This document shows positions 6,935 to 12,953 of a DNA stretch of 15,570 bases, in pieces. Position numbers and translations under genes: made by a program. Numbering within the stretch: the stretch's first letter is position 1; every line of letters starts with the position of its first letter. The notes beneath the pieces were generated by a model, which was not told the origin of the DNA, searched no databases, and saw only the letters and a list, made by a program, of their open reading frames with translations. Source of the DNA: Robiginitomaculum sp. (GTDB lineage Bacteria > Pseudomonadota > Alphaproteobacteria > Caulobacterales > Maricaulaceae); the NCBI GenBank assembly GCA_002733385.1, contig NVVO01000005.1:19528-35097 (forward strand). Direction: 5' to 3'.

Positions 6935-8032
6935 ATGAGTAATTCTGGCAAATGGCTTTGGGGTTTTATTATCTTGTCCGTTACGGCTTTGTTGGTTGGT
7001 TGGTTTGCCCCTGCACCTATAGGTGCAAAAGCAAATTCTATTGCCATGGAAAAAACCGTTCAAACTGCGCTCAATGACGGTGGGTTTGGCTGGGCCACAG
7101 TGGATATGTCAGGAAATGTTGCAAAGTTGATGGGCGAGGCCCCAAGCGAAACAACAAAAATTGCCGCGATCGAGGCCGCGAAAAATGCCAAATGCGATAA
7201 ATGTACTGAGCGCCGCTGGCATGTGGTGGACGCTGGTGCGCTAACAGTCGAGAATGTTATACCCAGACAAATACCCTATACATTGAAAGCTGTTCTTGCA
7301 GACGATGGCAGTGTTGTGCTGAACGGATATGTGGCTAATGAAAATCAACTCACGCGTTTGCGCGCCGATGCCGAGGCTTTGTTTGCCGATTTTGAATTTA
7401 ATGTGAAAATTGCCAATGGTGCGCCAAAACTGGATTGGTATCTTGTCGCCAAAACCCATTTGTCCGGGTTGGCCATGTTAAAAAATGGTGAGTTTAACAT
7501 ATCGGATATGGGTTCATTTGTGTTTGGAGAAGCCGAGAACACAGATATACGCGCCAGTATAAATGAATTGCTGCAAGGCTTGCCGGATGAATTTAAGGGT
7601 ACGTCCAAGATTGATGTCATAGGTGTTGCTCCAATAGTCTTTGGCCAACTCAAGTCTGAAAATGTGTGTCAGGATTTATTCAACGAACTTAAAGGCGACA
7701 GCAAAATCAATTTTGCCTACGCCAAAGCTGATATTGACGGAGTAGCTAGTGAATATTTGTTGAAAAATATGGCAAAGGCTGCAAAACAATGCTCTACATT
7801 CCACGTCACCGTCGGGGGGCACACAGACACGGACGGGGCGGCTGACTATAATCAGGTTCTAAGTCAGCAAAGGGCGGGGGCGGTTAAAGCCTATCTCGTC
7901 GCGCATGGTGTCGATGCCGCAAATATTACAGCAATTGGGTATGGGGAAACTCTGCCAATTGCCAGTAATGACACATCACAGGGTATGGCGAAAAACCGTC
8001 GTATTGAATTTAAAGTCACACGTTCCAAATAG
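6935..8032 (+). CDS. Membrane-anchored BON-like/OmpA family envelope protein
   Basis: This 365-residue protein probably links the cell membrane to peptidoglycan. An uncleaved N-terminal membrane segment (about residues 6-25, after Lys6) is followed by a periplasmic region. Residues 35-240 hold what look like repeated BON-like alpha/beta units, an arrangement recalling mycobacterial ArfA. The C-terminal OmpA domain (about 255-362) is clear: GHTDTDG has Asp298, and Arg313 follows 15 residues later in LSQQRAGAV. This is the spacing of the Asp/Arg pair that binds diaminopimelate in OmpA proteins. NRRIEF closes the domain. The frame can be extended upstream to a TTG at 6812. The ATG at 6935 is chosen because AGAGAG precedes it and the membrane segment follows at once. 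The next gene starts 10 bases after the stop. Confidence 0.88.
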   Translation: MSNSGKWLWGFIILSVTALLVGWFAPAPIGAKANSIAMEKTVQTALNDGGFGWATVDMSGNVAKLMGEAPSETTKIAAIEAAKNAKCDKCTERRWHVVDAGALTVENVIPRQIPYTLKAVLADDGSVVLNGYVANENQLTRLRADAEALFADFEFNVKIANGAPKLDWYLVAKTHLSGLAMLKNGEFNISDMGSFVFGEAENTDIRASINELLQGLPDEFKGTSKIDVIGVAPIVFGQLKSENVCQDLFNELKGDSKINFAYAKADIDGVASEYLLKNMAKAAKQCSTFHVTVGGHTDTDGAADYNQVLSQQRAGAVKAYLVAHGVDAANITAIGYGETLPIASNDTSQGMAKNRRIEFKVTRSK

Positions 8033-8042
8033 GGGAAAATTT

Positions 8043-8969
8043 ATGTCTAACATATTTGCATACATAGTTAGTTTTTTTACATTACCGGCGATCATTTTCG
8101 GTCTTCTGGGGCTTATACTGGGTTGGGTGTTCTGGGGACGGAATAAACAAGCCGGTGATCTCAGCATTGAAGGCGAGGGCCAGTTACGCGCCGAAGCGGA
8201 TAGTTTGCGCACCCGCGTCAATGAGCTTGAAGGCGATGTCAGTAGCCGAGATAGCGAAATTAGCGACCTTAAAGCGGCAACGGCAACTGAAGGCACAGCT
8301 GCTGCCACGGGCGGTAATGACGACGAGACCTATGCGCTGGAATGGCGCAACCGCTATCTTGCTGCTCGGGTAAAATATCTGGAAGGCCGTGTTACAGGCG
8401 GAACAAAGACCAAGAAGAAGCCTGCCACCAAGAAACGGGTTGCCAAGAAAATGGTCAAGAAGCCAGCCGCTAAGAAAACCGTCGCAAAGAAGCCTGCAGT
8501 CAAGAAAGCAGTTAAAGCCAAAGCGGCAAAGGTAAAGCCCACCAAAAAAGCACCTGCCAAAAAGGCCGTAGCCAAAAAAGCCACAACCAAAAAATCTGTT
8601 GTTAAAAAAGTACCTGCTAAAAAAGCTGCACCTAAACCATCCAAGGCCAAAGCTGATCCAAATGCAAAATATCTGGCGGAGGTTCGCAAATACGATCCAA
8701 AAGCCAGCAAGGCAGTGGTGAATAACATTGTCAAATATTGCGGTATTTCTTTGCGAAGCCGTGATTCTTCTCTCGTGGCATGTTCAGACGAAAAAGAGCT
8801 GAACACAGTTGCTAAGGGTTTTTGCACCAAGAAACTGGGTATGACCAAAGGCCAGATGGATTGCGTAAAAGATGTTTGCGGGCAAATGAAAGGGCAACGT
8901 TTCAAGAACCGGGTCACTTTCTATTATCTGTGTGCCAAACAAGCCCGCAAGATGAAAGTCTTCAGATAG
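8043..8969 (+). CDS. Membrane anchor - coiled coil - histone H1-like Lys/Ala tail - DUF2853 fusion protein
   Basis: This 308-residue protein has four parts. Residues 5-31 form a membrane segment followed by WGRNK, which by the positive-inside rule puts the rest in the cytoplasm. Residues 42-80 are heptad-like and probably coiled coil. Residues 121-205 are a Lys/Ala/Pro/Val repeat (AKKxxAKKP type) like bacterial H1-like nucleoid proteins. Residues 208-305 match DUF2853, with motifs YLAEVRKY, SLRSRDSSLVACSD and NRVTFYYLCAKQ. DUF2853 proteins are normally small single-domain proteins of unknown function. The ATG at 8043 follows an AGGGGA ribosome site overlapping the previous stop. A longer frame from 7905 would overlap the OmpA gene. 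A DNA- or polyanion-binding role for the tail is inferred from composition only. A strong terminator ends the unit. Confidence 0.85.
   Translation: MSNIFAYIVSFFTLPAIIFGLLGLILGWVFWGRNKQAGDLSIEGEGQLRAEADSLRTRVNELEGDVSSRDSEISDLKAATATEGTAAATGGNDDETYALEWRNRYLAARVKYLEGRVTGGTKTKKKPATKKRVAKKMVKKPAAKKTVAKKPAVKKAVKAKAAKVKPTKKAPAKKAVAKKATTKKSVVKKVPAKKAAPKPSKAKADPNAKYLAEVRKYDPKASKAVVNNIVKYCGISLRSRDSSLVACSDEKELNTVAKGFCTKKLGMTKGQMDCVKDVCGQMKGQRFKNRVTFYYLCAKQARKMKVFR
8403..8640 (+). repeat. Lys-Lys/Ala-Pro coding repeat tract (H1-like)
   Basis: Degenerate repeats encode KK doublets separated by 3-4 residues of Ala, Pro, Val or Thr. Up to about 8507 each doublet begins with AAG. From 8544 each begins with AAA. 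This suggests two separate expansion events. Confidence 0.75.
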
Positions 8970-8998
8970 AATAAACCTCTACATAAACAGTAAAATAC

Positions 8999-9030
8999 AA
9001 AGGCCTGCCGTTTTGGCGGGCCTTTTTTTT
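8999..9030 (+). terminator. Rho-independent terminator
   Basis: AAAGGCCTGCC and GGCGGGCCTTT form an 11-bp stem with one G-U pair around a GTTTT loop. Eight T residues follow. It lies 30 bases after the DUF2853 fusion stop codon and ends the OmpA/DUF2853 unit. Confidence 0.93.
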
Positions 9031-9042
9031 ATGTATATATAC

Positions 9043-9238
9043 CCAAGCCAACTTGGATTGCCTAACTCTCCCACATACTCCGCTCATACCCGGCCCCGAC
9101 CGGGTATCCAGTCTCTTAATCAAACATGTGTGCGCTATGCGCACTCTTTATTCGCTGGATACCCAGTCAAGCTGGGTATGAGCGGGTGTTGGGGGTGTCG
9201 GTTTACTTGTATCTTTCAACCAATCCAAACTGGCTTGG
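9043..9238. repeat. Large imperfect inverted repeat enclosing repeat copy 2
   Basis: CCAAGCCAACTTGGATTG (9043-9060) is the reverse complement of CAATCCAAACTGGCTTGG (9221-9238) at 16 of 18 positions. The pair brackets the palindromic element. Copy 1 at 1052-1158 has no comparable flank. Confidence 0.65.
9079..9186. repeat. Palindromic repeat element, copy 2
   Basis: The outer arms are CCGCTCATACCC (9080-9091) and its exact complement (9174-9185). Three inner hairpins correspond to copy 1: ATACCCGG-loop-CCGGGTAT, GTGCGC-TAT-GCGCAC, and ATACCCAG-TCAAG-CTGGGTAT. The first stem carries G-C where copy 1 has C-G at its innermost pair, which preserves pairing. The segment from ATGTGTGCGC to CTGGATACCCAG is almost identical between copies, while loops and linkers vary. 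The orientation matches copy 1. Confidence 0.85.
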
Positions 9239-9308
9239 CCATAAGTGGAGTTTTCTGAAATTACAGAAATCTAATCCACGGTTGTTGCAGCGGGTTTATA
9301 TTGCTCAA

Positions 9309-9725
9309 ATGGAGCATGTTACACATTTAAATACCGACCATTTCAATTGGGATCAGGGCAGATGGCCTAACTTCAGCGCGGCAGAAATGGCCTGTCGCCA
9401 TTGCGGGCAAACCTATGTTTGGCCAGAATTTATGGATAGACTGCAACAGGCGCGTAAAACCGTTGGGCGACCATTTCAAATTTTTTCGGCCCATAGATGT
9501 GCCTTACACAATGCCCGAGTTGGCGGCGCACCTTTATCACAACATCTCAAATTAGCCGTGGATATTGGTCTGTATGGGCATAATCCACCGCTCTTGCACC
9601 GGGCTTGTAGGGACGCAGGGTTTCGCGGTTTCGGGTTTTATCAAACTTTCATTCACGTCGATCTGGGCCGCACACGGTTCTGGTACGGCAATATAAAGGC
9701 AAAAAAAATATGGCAAACTTATTAG
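9309..9725 (+). CDS. M15 family (M15_3-type) D,D-peptidase/endolysin-like protein
   Basis: This small protein (138 residues from ATG 9309) resembles zinc peptidases that cut peptidoglycan peptides, common as phage endolysins. The domain runs the full length: HFNW start (11-14), AEMACRHCG (25-33), SAHRCALHN (60-68), VGGAPLSQH (71-79), then Asp85, and FIHVDLGRTRFW (114-125). Predicted zinc ligands are His79, Asp85 and His116. The usual S-x-H-x-x-G-x-A-x-D motif is one residue short here and lacks its glycine (SQHLKLAVD), so activity is uncertain. There is no signal peptide, which fits export or release by a holin. The start is uncertain because the frame stays open upstream through the repeat and ATG 9309 has only a weak ribosome site. 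The end overlaps the holin-like gene by 16 bases. Confidence 0.82.
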   Translation: MEHVTHLNTDHFNWDQGRWPNFSAAEMACRHCGQTYVWPEFMDRLQQARKTVGRPFQIFSAHRCALHNARVGGAPLSQHLKLAVDIGLYGHNPPLLHRACRDAGFRGFGFYQTFIHVDLGRTRFWYGNIKAKKIWQTY

Positions 9726-10168
9726 GACTGGGTATGGATGCGGCGGCTGGCGGCGTGTTCGGCATTATCGGGACTGCACTGGGCCGTTTCGCCTCATATT
9801 TCGAGCGCAAACAGACATTCCAGCAAGAGGAAAAACGCTGGCTGCATGAGCTAAAACTACAAGACTTGCAGATGAAATTGGGCAGGCAAGAGGCCGAAAT
9901 TGAATTGGCGATTACGGCGCAAAAAGGTTCATGGGACGGTCTCAAAGCATCCCTCGAAGCTGATGCCAGTATTGGTATTGCCGCCCAGTGGGTGATCAAT
10001 ATTTTGCGTTTGGTGCGGCCGACACTGACCCTTATGCTTTGGCTGATAACCGCTTGGATATTCTCCCGTACCCAGCAAGGAGAAATTGCCAGTGCTGCCG
10101 TATTTGCCGCAACTGCGTCAACGCTATGGTGGTTCGGAGACCGTGCGCCAAAGCCAGCACTTAGGTGA
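9710..10168 (+). CDS. 3TM-type holin-like membrane protein
   Basis: This 152-residue protein has an N-terminal glycine/alanine-rich hydrophobic stretch (about 10-28). A charged amphipathic helix, probably coiled coil, follows (35-70). Two membrane segments come next (about 104-119 and 125-142), and the second leads into WWFGDRAP. The VRPTLTLMLW motif and the terminal WWFGDR are characteristic of 3TM-type holins of phages and of gene transfer agent holin families. Its frame overlaps the M15 peptidase gene by 16 bases, as expected for an endolysin/holin pair: the holin would open the inner membrane to the muralytic enzyme. No other phage gene is in view. The 3' end overlaps the convergent DUF3667 gene by 8 bp. 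An unrelated membrane function cannot be excluded. Confidence 0.75.
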   Translation: MANLLGLGMDAAAGGVFGIIGTALGRFASYFERKQTFQQEEKRWLHELKLQDLQMKLGRQEAEIELAITAQKGSWDGLKASLEADASIGIAAQWVINILRLVRPTLTLMLWLITAWIFSRTQQGEIASAAVFAATASTLWWFGDRAPKPALR

Positions 10169-11279
10169 CAAGCCCCGCATCTGTTGCGGCTTGAATAATA
10201 GAATAGACGCTAATACCAAACATGATGAAAAACAATAAAAGACTATAGAGAAACCCTGTACCCAGTGCTGTCCAAACGGTTTTAATCCATCCTCTTGAGA
10301 ACATTGTCTTAGTGGAAACAATTATGTGAATAAGCATAAACACAAACAATCCTAGAAAGACAATACCCCCCGGCACAATCCGGGACAGCAATAAAGCAAT
10401 AATGAGCGCCAGATAAAAGATGCAATGGATGTAGATGGCATGAATGAGGTGGTCATAGAGCAATGCATTTTTTCCGCGAATAAACAGCCAGCCAAATATC
10501 ATTGCAAATGGCACCATAAAAAACATGGCGCGGGGCAGCCAAGTATTAAAGGCACCATTAAGTTTTTGCTGATTGGTCAGAAGAGTGCTCAAAAAGCCTT
10601 TGGTGTCAACATCCTTATTTTTTATCTGAACACTAACATCTTCATCCTCTTGGATAATACGGGCGAACTCTTCCATTTCCTGGTTGGTCATTTTGTAAAG
10701 CTTATCATTCTTTGCAAAAAGATAGAGTCCAAATTTGTAATCCAGGGAAAGGGATCGTGTTCGGGTATGGGAAAAACCATCAAGGAAATCGTCCGAAATT
10801 GTGTTTTCTGCATCCACACTGTTCTGGTCGTCCGCCGGGTTTCCCTGAGCTGTACTTTGCTCGGTTTGTTTTGGAATCACTTCAAAACTTAGAAAGTTTG
10901 TATTTGAAAAAGCAATGAAGGCGAAAAACAAAAAACTGACGACTAGGTAGACGCGTATGGGGGGTGAATAGCGGCTACGGGCTCCATTGGCGTATTCATA
11001 GGCAACCTTGCCGGGCTTGAGCAACAAAGCGCCCCATGTTCGCCACATGCGGCTTTCAAAGGAAAAAATCCCGCCGAGGGATTCGCTTATGAGCCGCCAC
11101 AATGAACGGCGTAAATCATCATTCTTTTGTCCGCATTGACCACAGTAAATTTGATCAATTTGTGTGCCGCAGGACTGGCAGGCCTGTGAGGTGTTTTTTT
11201 TGGGTATTGTTTTTATGTCACCTGCACTCGCGACCGCCAAGAGTAAACCCTCTTCGGTTTCTACTAAATCAGTTGTCAT
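10161..11279 (-). CDS. DUF3667-type zinc-ribbon integral membrane protein
   Basis: This 372-residue protein of unknown function opens with a short acidic region and then a four-cysteine zinc ribbon (Cys34, Cys37, Cys46, Cys49; CQSCG and YCGQCGQ). Next comes the DUF3667 core with LLLKPGKVAYEYANGARSRY near residues 85-104. Membrane spans are predicted at about 108-125, 250-267, 279-298, 302-322 and 340-362. A polar loop of some 120 residues follows the first span. The start is ATG 11277-11279, because GGAGGG lies 5-6 bases before it. An upstream in-frame ATG falls inside that ribosome site. The gene is divergent from the SDR operon and convergent with the holin-like gene. Its -10 box overlaps the dyad at 11304-11334. 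Confidence 0.85.
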   Translation of the reverse strand: MTTDLVETEEGLLLAVASAGDIKTIPKKNTSQACQSCGTQIDQIYCGQCGQKNDDLRRSLWRLISESLGGIFSFESRMWRTWGALLLKPGKVAYEYANGARSRYSPPIRVYLVVSFLFFAFIAFSNTNFLSFEVIPKQTEQSTAQGNPADDQNSVDAENTISDDFLDGFSHTRTRSLSLDYKFGLYLFAKNDKLYKMTNQEMEEFARIIQEDEDVSVQIKNKDVDTKGFLSTLLTNQQKLNGAFNTWLPRAMFFMVPFAMIFGWLFIRGKNALLYDHLIHAIYIHCIFYLALIIALLLSRIVPGGIVFLGLFVFMLIHIIVSTKTMFSRGWIKTVWTALGTGFLYSLLLFFIMFGISVYSIIQAATDAGLVT

Positions 11280-11302
11280 CGGACCCTCCATCGCAAACTT
11301 TC

Positions 11303-11331
11303 ATTATATGCAATAAGCAACTAATTGCATA
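11303..11331 (-). promoter_or_regulatory. Promoter of the DUF3667 gene (consensus -10)
   Basis: On the minus strand a perfect TATAAT (11303-11308) lies 23 bases before the ATG. The bases 17 upstream read ATGCAA (11326-11331), a poor -35. TG lies four bases before the -10, nearly an extended -10. The -10 is inside the left half of the dyad. Confidence 0.5.
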
Positions 11332-11334
11332 TAA
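11304..11334. promoter_or_regulatory. Candidate operator: 11-bp dyad in divergent promoter region
   Basis: TTATATGCAAT (11304-11314) and ATTGCATATAA (11324-11334) are exact reverse complements separated by 9 bases. Centre-to-centre spacing is 20 bp, about two helical turns, as for a dimeric regulator. It covers the -10 of the DUF3667 gene and lies just upstream of the SDR operon promoter. No regulator gene is in the window. Confidence 0.55.
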
Positions 11335-11340
11335 AAATGA

Positions 11341-11369
11341 TTGTGTCTTTTAAAACTATGGATTAACAT
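11341..11369 (+). promoter_or_regulatory. Candidate promoter of the SDR/acyl-CoA dehydrogenase operon
   Basis: TTGTGT (11341-11346) and TAACAT (11364-11369) have a 17-base spacer and end 25 bases before the ATG. They match three and four of six consensus bases. Confidence 0.35.
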
Positions 11370-11394
11370 AGCCCTAAAACAAGGACACAACAAT

Positions 11395-12195
11395 ATGTAT
11401 TCAGGACAGAGCATAGCCATTACCGGGGCGGGCGGCGGTATAGGTCGGGCCATAGCAGAAAAATTTATCGCTGGGGGCGCAAATGTCGCCATATCAGATA
11501 TAGATACGGATTTGGTGGAAAAAACGGCCACTGAAATTGGCGCGGTAGGGTTTACGTGTGACGTGACAAATGAACAGGCCATCAAGGATTTCATTCAAGG
11601 CGCAGAGACGGCCAATGGCCCGATCGATGTGTTTGTATCCAATGCTGGCGTCGGTTTTCCGGATCAACCGGGCGGTCATGCGGCGGGCGGGTCGAATGAA
11701 AGCTGGGAGATCAGTTGGCAAATCCATGTGATGTCCAGTGTCTATGCCAGCCGGGCTTTATTGCCAGGCTGGATCCGGCGCGGGCAGGGGCGGTTCGTAA
11801 TTGTCGCTTCGGCGGCCGGCCTGCTAACGCAGTTATTTTCCGGTTCCTATACTGCTACTAAACATGCAGCGGTCGCCTTCGCCGAATATTTGGCGATTAT
11901 GCATAAGGACGACGGCTTGAAAGTCCACTGCATTTGTCCGCAATATGTCAAAACCAATATGACCAAAGGCATGCAGGTTATTAAAGACGGGCCGAATATC
12001 CATCTGGAAGCATCTGATGTTGCGGATAGCTTGTTTACCGCCATGGCTGACGATAAATTTCTCGTCCTGTCCCATCCAGTCATTGCGGATTATCAGCAGG
12101 TAAAACTGGCGGATATTGACCAATATATTGCCAAGATGGCCCACATAAAACAAAAGGTTGATACGGGGCATATCCCCGGTTTTAAGGAGACGTAA
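11395..12195 (+). CDS. Short-chain dehydrogenase/reductase (SDR), operon gene 1
   Basis: This 266-residue Rossmann-fold oxidoreductase is probably NAD-dependent. The cofactor motif TGAGGGIG is at 10-17, and Asp36 after the second strand (ISDID) favours NAD(H). SNAG is at 82-85. The catalytic residues are Ser139 (VASAAG), Tyr152 and Lys156 (SYTATKHA). The asparagine of the usual Asn-Ser-Tyr-Lys tetrad is not apparent in WQIHVMSS. The C-terminus has an extra 40 or so residues (YQQVKLADIDQYIAK onward) beyond a minimal SDR. Start ATG 11395 follows AAGGAC at a 9-base spacing. An upstream frame to 11341 would include promoter sequence. The stop overlaps the next start (TAATG). It probably oxidises or reduces a hydroxyacyl/oxoacyl intermediate of the operon. 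Confidence 0.9.
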   Translation: MYSGQSIAITGAGGGIGRAIAEKFIAGGANVAISDIDTDLVEKTATEIGAVGFTCDVTNEQAIKDFIQGAETANGPIDVFVSNAGVGFPDQPGGHAAGGSNESWEISWQIHVMSSVYASRALLPGWIRRGQGRFVIVASAAGLLTQLFSGSYTATKHAAVAFAEYLAIMHKDDGLKVHCICPQYVKTNMTKGMQVIKDGPNIHLEASDVADSLFTAMADDKFLVLSHPVIADYQQVKLADIDQYIAKMAHIKQKVDTGHIPGFKET

Positions 12196-12953
12196 TGGCA
12201 CGATTTGATTTAAGCGGCAAAGTCGCTCTTGTAGCGGGGGCGAGCCGGGGCATTGGTGCGGCGATTGCACATGCTATGGCGGAGCAGGGCGCCCATGTAA
12301 TTTGTTCGTCCCGCCGGGTGGAGGATTGCCAAAAGGTGGCGGACGAAATTATCGCAAATGGCGGCAAGGCCAGTGCCATGACCTTGCATCTTGGGGTGAT
12401 GCAAAACTTGGAAGATGCGATCACGGCTATTGAGCAAGCCCATGGCCGGTTGGATATTTTGGTCAATAATGGCGCCACCAATGTGTTTTACGGCCCGGCC
12501 CATAAATGCCCAGAAAGCGCCTATGACAAAACCATGGAGGTTAATGTCAAAGGGCCGTATTTTCTGACTGCCAAGGCCATTCCGCTTATGATTAAGGGTG
12601 GCGGCGGCGCGGTTGTCAATGTGGCCAGTATTGACGGGCTTAACCCCGGATTGTTGCGCACGGTTTACGGCATGACCAAAGCGGCCGTGATCAACATGAC
12701 CAAAGGTTATGCCAAGGAGTATGGCCGTAAAGGTATTCGCGTTAACGCGCTCTTGCCCGGTTTTACCGACACCAAATTGGCAAGTGCTCTCAAGGAAATG
12801 CCGGGTATTGAGCAATATCTGGAAAACAATTTGGCCTTGCCGCGCATGGCACAACCCGAAGAAATGGTCGGGGCGGTTTTGCTGATGGTTTGTGATGAAG
12901 GTTCATACATAACCGGAGAATGCATTGTGGTAGACGGCGGTGCGACCATTTAA
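12195..12953 (+). CDS. Short-chain dehydrogenase/reductase (SDR), operon gene 2
   Basis: This classical 252-residue SDR has the cofactor motif AGASRGIG at 14-21. Arg40-Arg41 after the second strand suggest NADP(H). The NNAG motif appears as NNGA (91-94). The catalytic tetrad is complete: Asn117, Ser145 (VASIDG), Tyr158 and Lys162 (YGMTK). The C-terminal YITGECIVVDGG is typical of the family. Translation begins at an ATG sharing one base with the upstream stop, with a strong AAGGAG just before it. Two SDRs of apparently different cofactor preference in one operon suggest separate oxidation and reduction steps. Substrates are not readable from sequence. Confidence 0.92.
   Translation: MARFDLSGKVALVAGASRGIGAAIAHAMAEQGAHVICSSRRVEDCQKVADEIIANGGKASAMTLHLGVMQNLEDAITAIEQAHGRLDILVNNGATNVFYGPAHKCPESAYDKTMEVNVKGPYFLTAKAIPLMIKGGGGAVVNVASIDGLNPGLLRTVYGMTKAAVINMTKGYAKEYGRKGIRVNALLPGFTDTKLASALKEMPGIEQYLENNLALPRMAQPEEMVGAVLLMVCDEGSYITGECIVVDGGATI

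Larger units (their letters stand above)
8970..9308. other. Gene-free 339-bp region holding terminator, palindromic repeat and inverted flanks
   Basis: After the terminator at 8999-9030, this gap holds a long inverted repeat (9043-9060 with 9221-9238) enclosing repeat copy 2 (9079-9186). A small dyad, TTTCTG-N6-CAGAAA (9252-9269), lies 39 bases before the M15 start. No convincing promoter hexamers for the M15/holin pair were found. Open frames across the repeat are products of the repeat and are not considered genes. Confidence 0.7.

Noticed and set aside
7905..8042. Upstream extension of the DUF2853 fusion frame (46 codons)
   Set aside because: It overlaps the conserved OmpA C-terminus in another frame. 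ATG 8043 has a good ribosome site and is directly followed by the membrane anchor.
8544..8630. AAAAAAG runs that resemble the dnaX frameshift heptamer
   Set aside because: The runs are in phase AAA AAA Gxx, not A AAA AAG, and no stimulatory hairpin follows. Programmed -1 frameshifting is not supported, although slippage remains possible.
8354..8917. 187-codon minus-strand frame encoding a hydrophobic Ala/Phe/Leu-rich protein that looks like a membrane protein
   Set aside because: It is the mirror image of the Lys/Ala codon repeat: antisense AAG/AAA reads as Leu/Phe. The sense strand has the DUF2853 domain.
9013..9258. Small open frame across repeat copy 2, encoding a peptide similar to one read through copy 1
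   Set aside because: The similarity comes from the repeat itself. There is no ribosome site and the frame starts inside the terminator.
9252..9269. TTTCTG-N6-CAGAAA dyad upstream of the M15 gene
   Set aside because: The arms are only six bases, AT-rich and not tied to a recognisable promoter. It does not match the alphaproteobacterial LexA pattern, so it is too weak to call an operator.
10169..10193. Hairpin CAAGCC-cc-GCA / TGC-GGCTTG after the holin-like gene
   Set aside because: It has a bulge, no T tract follows on the plus strand, and it lies inside the DUF3667 coding end.
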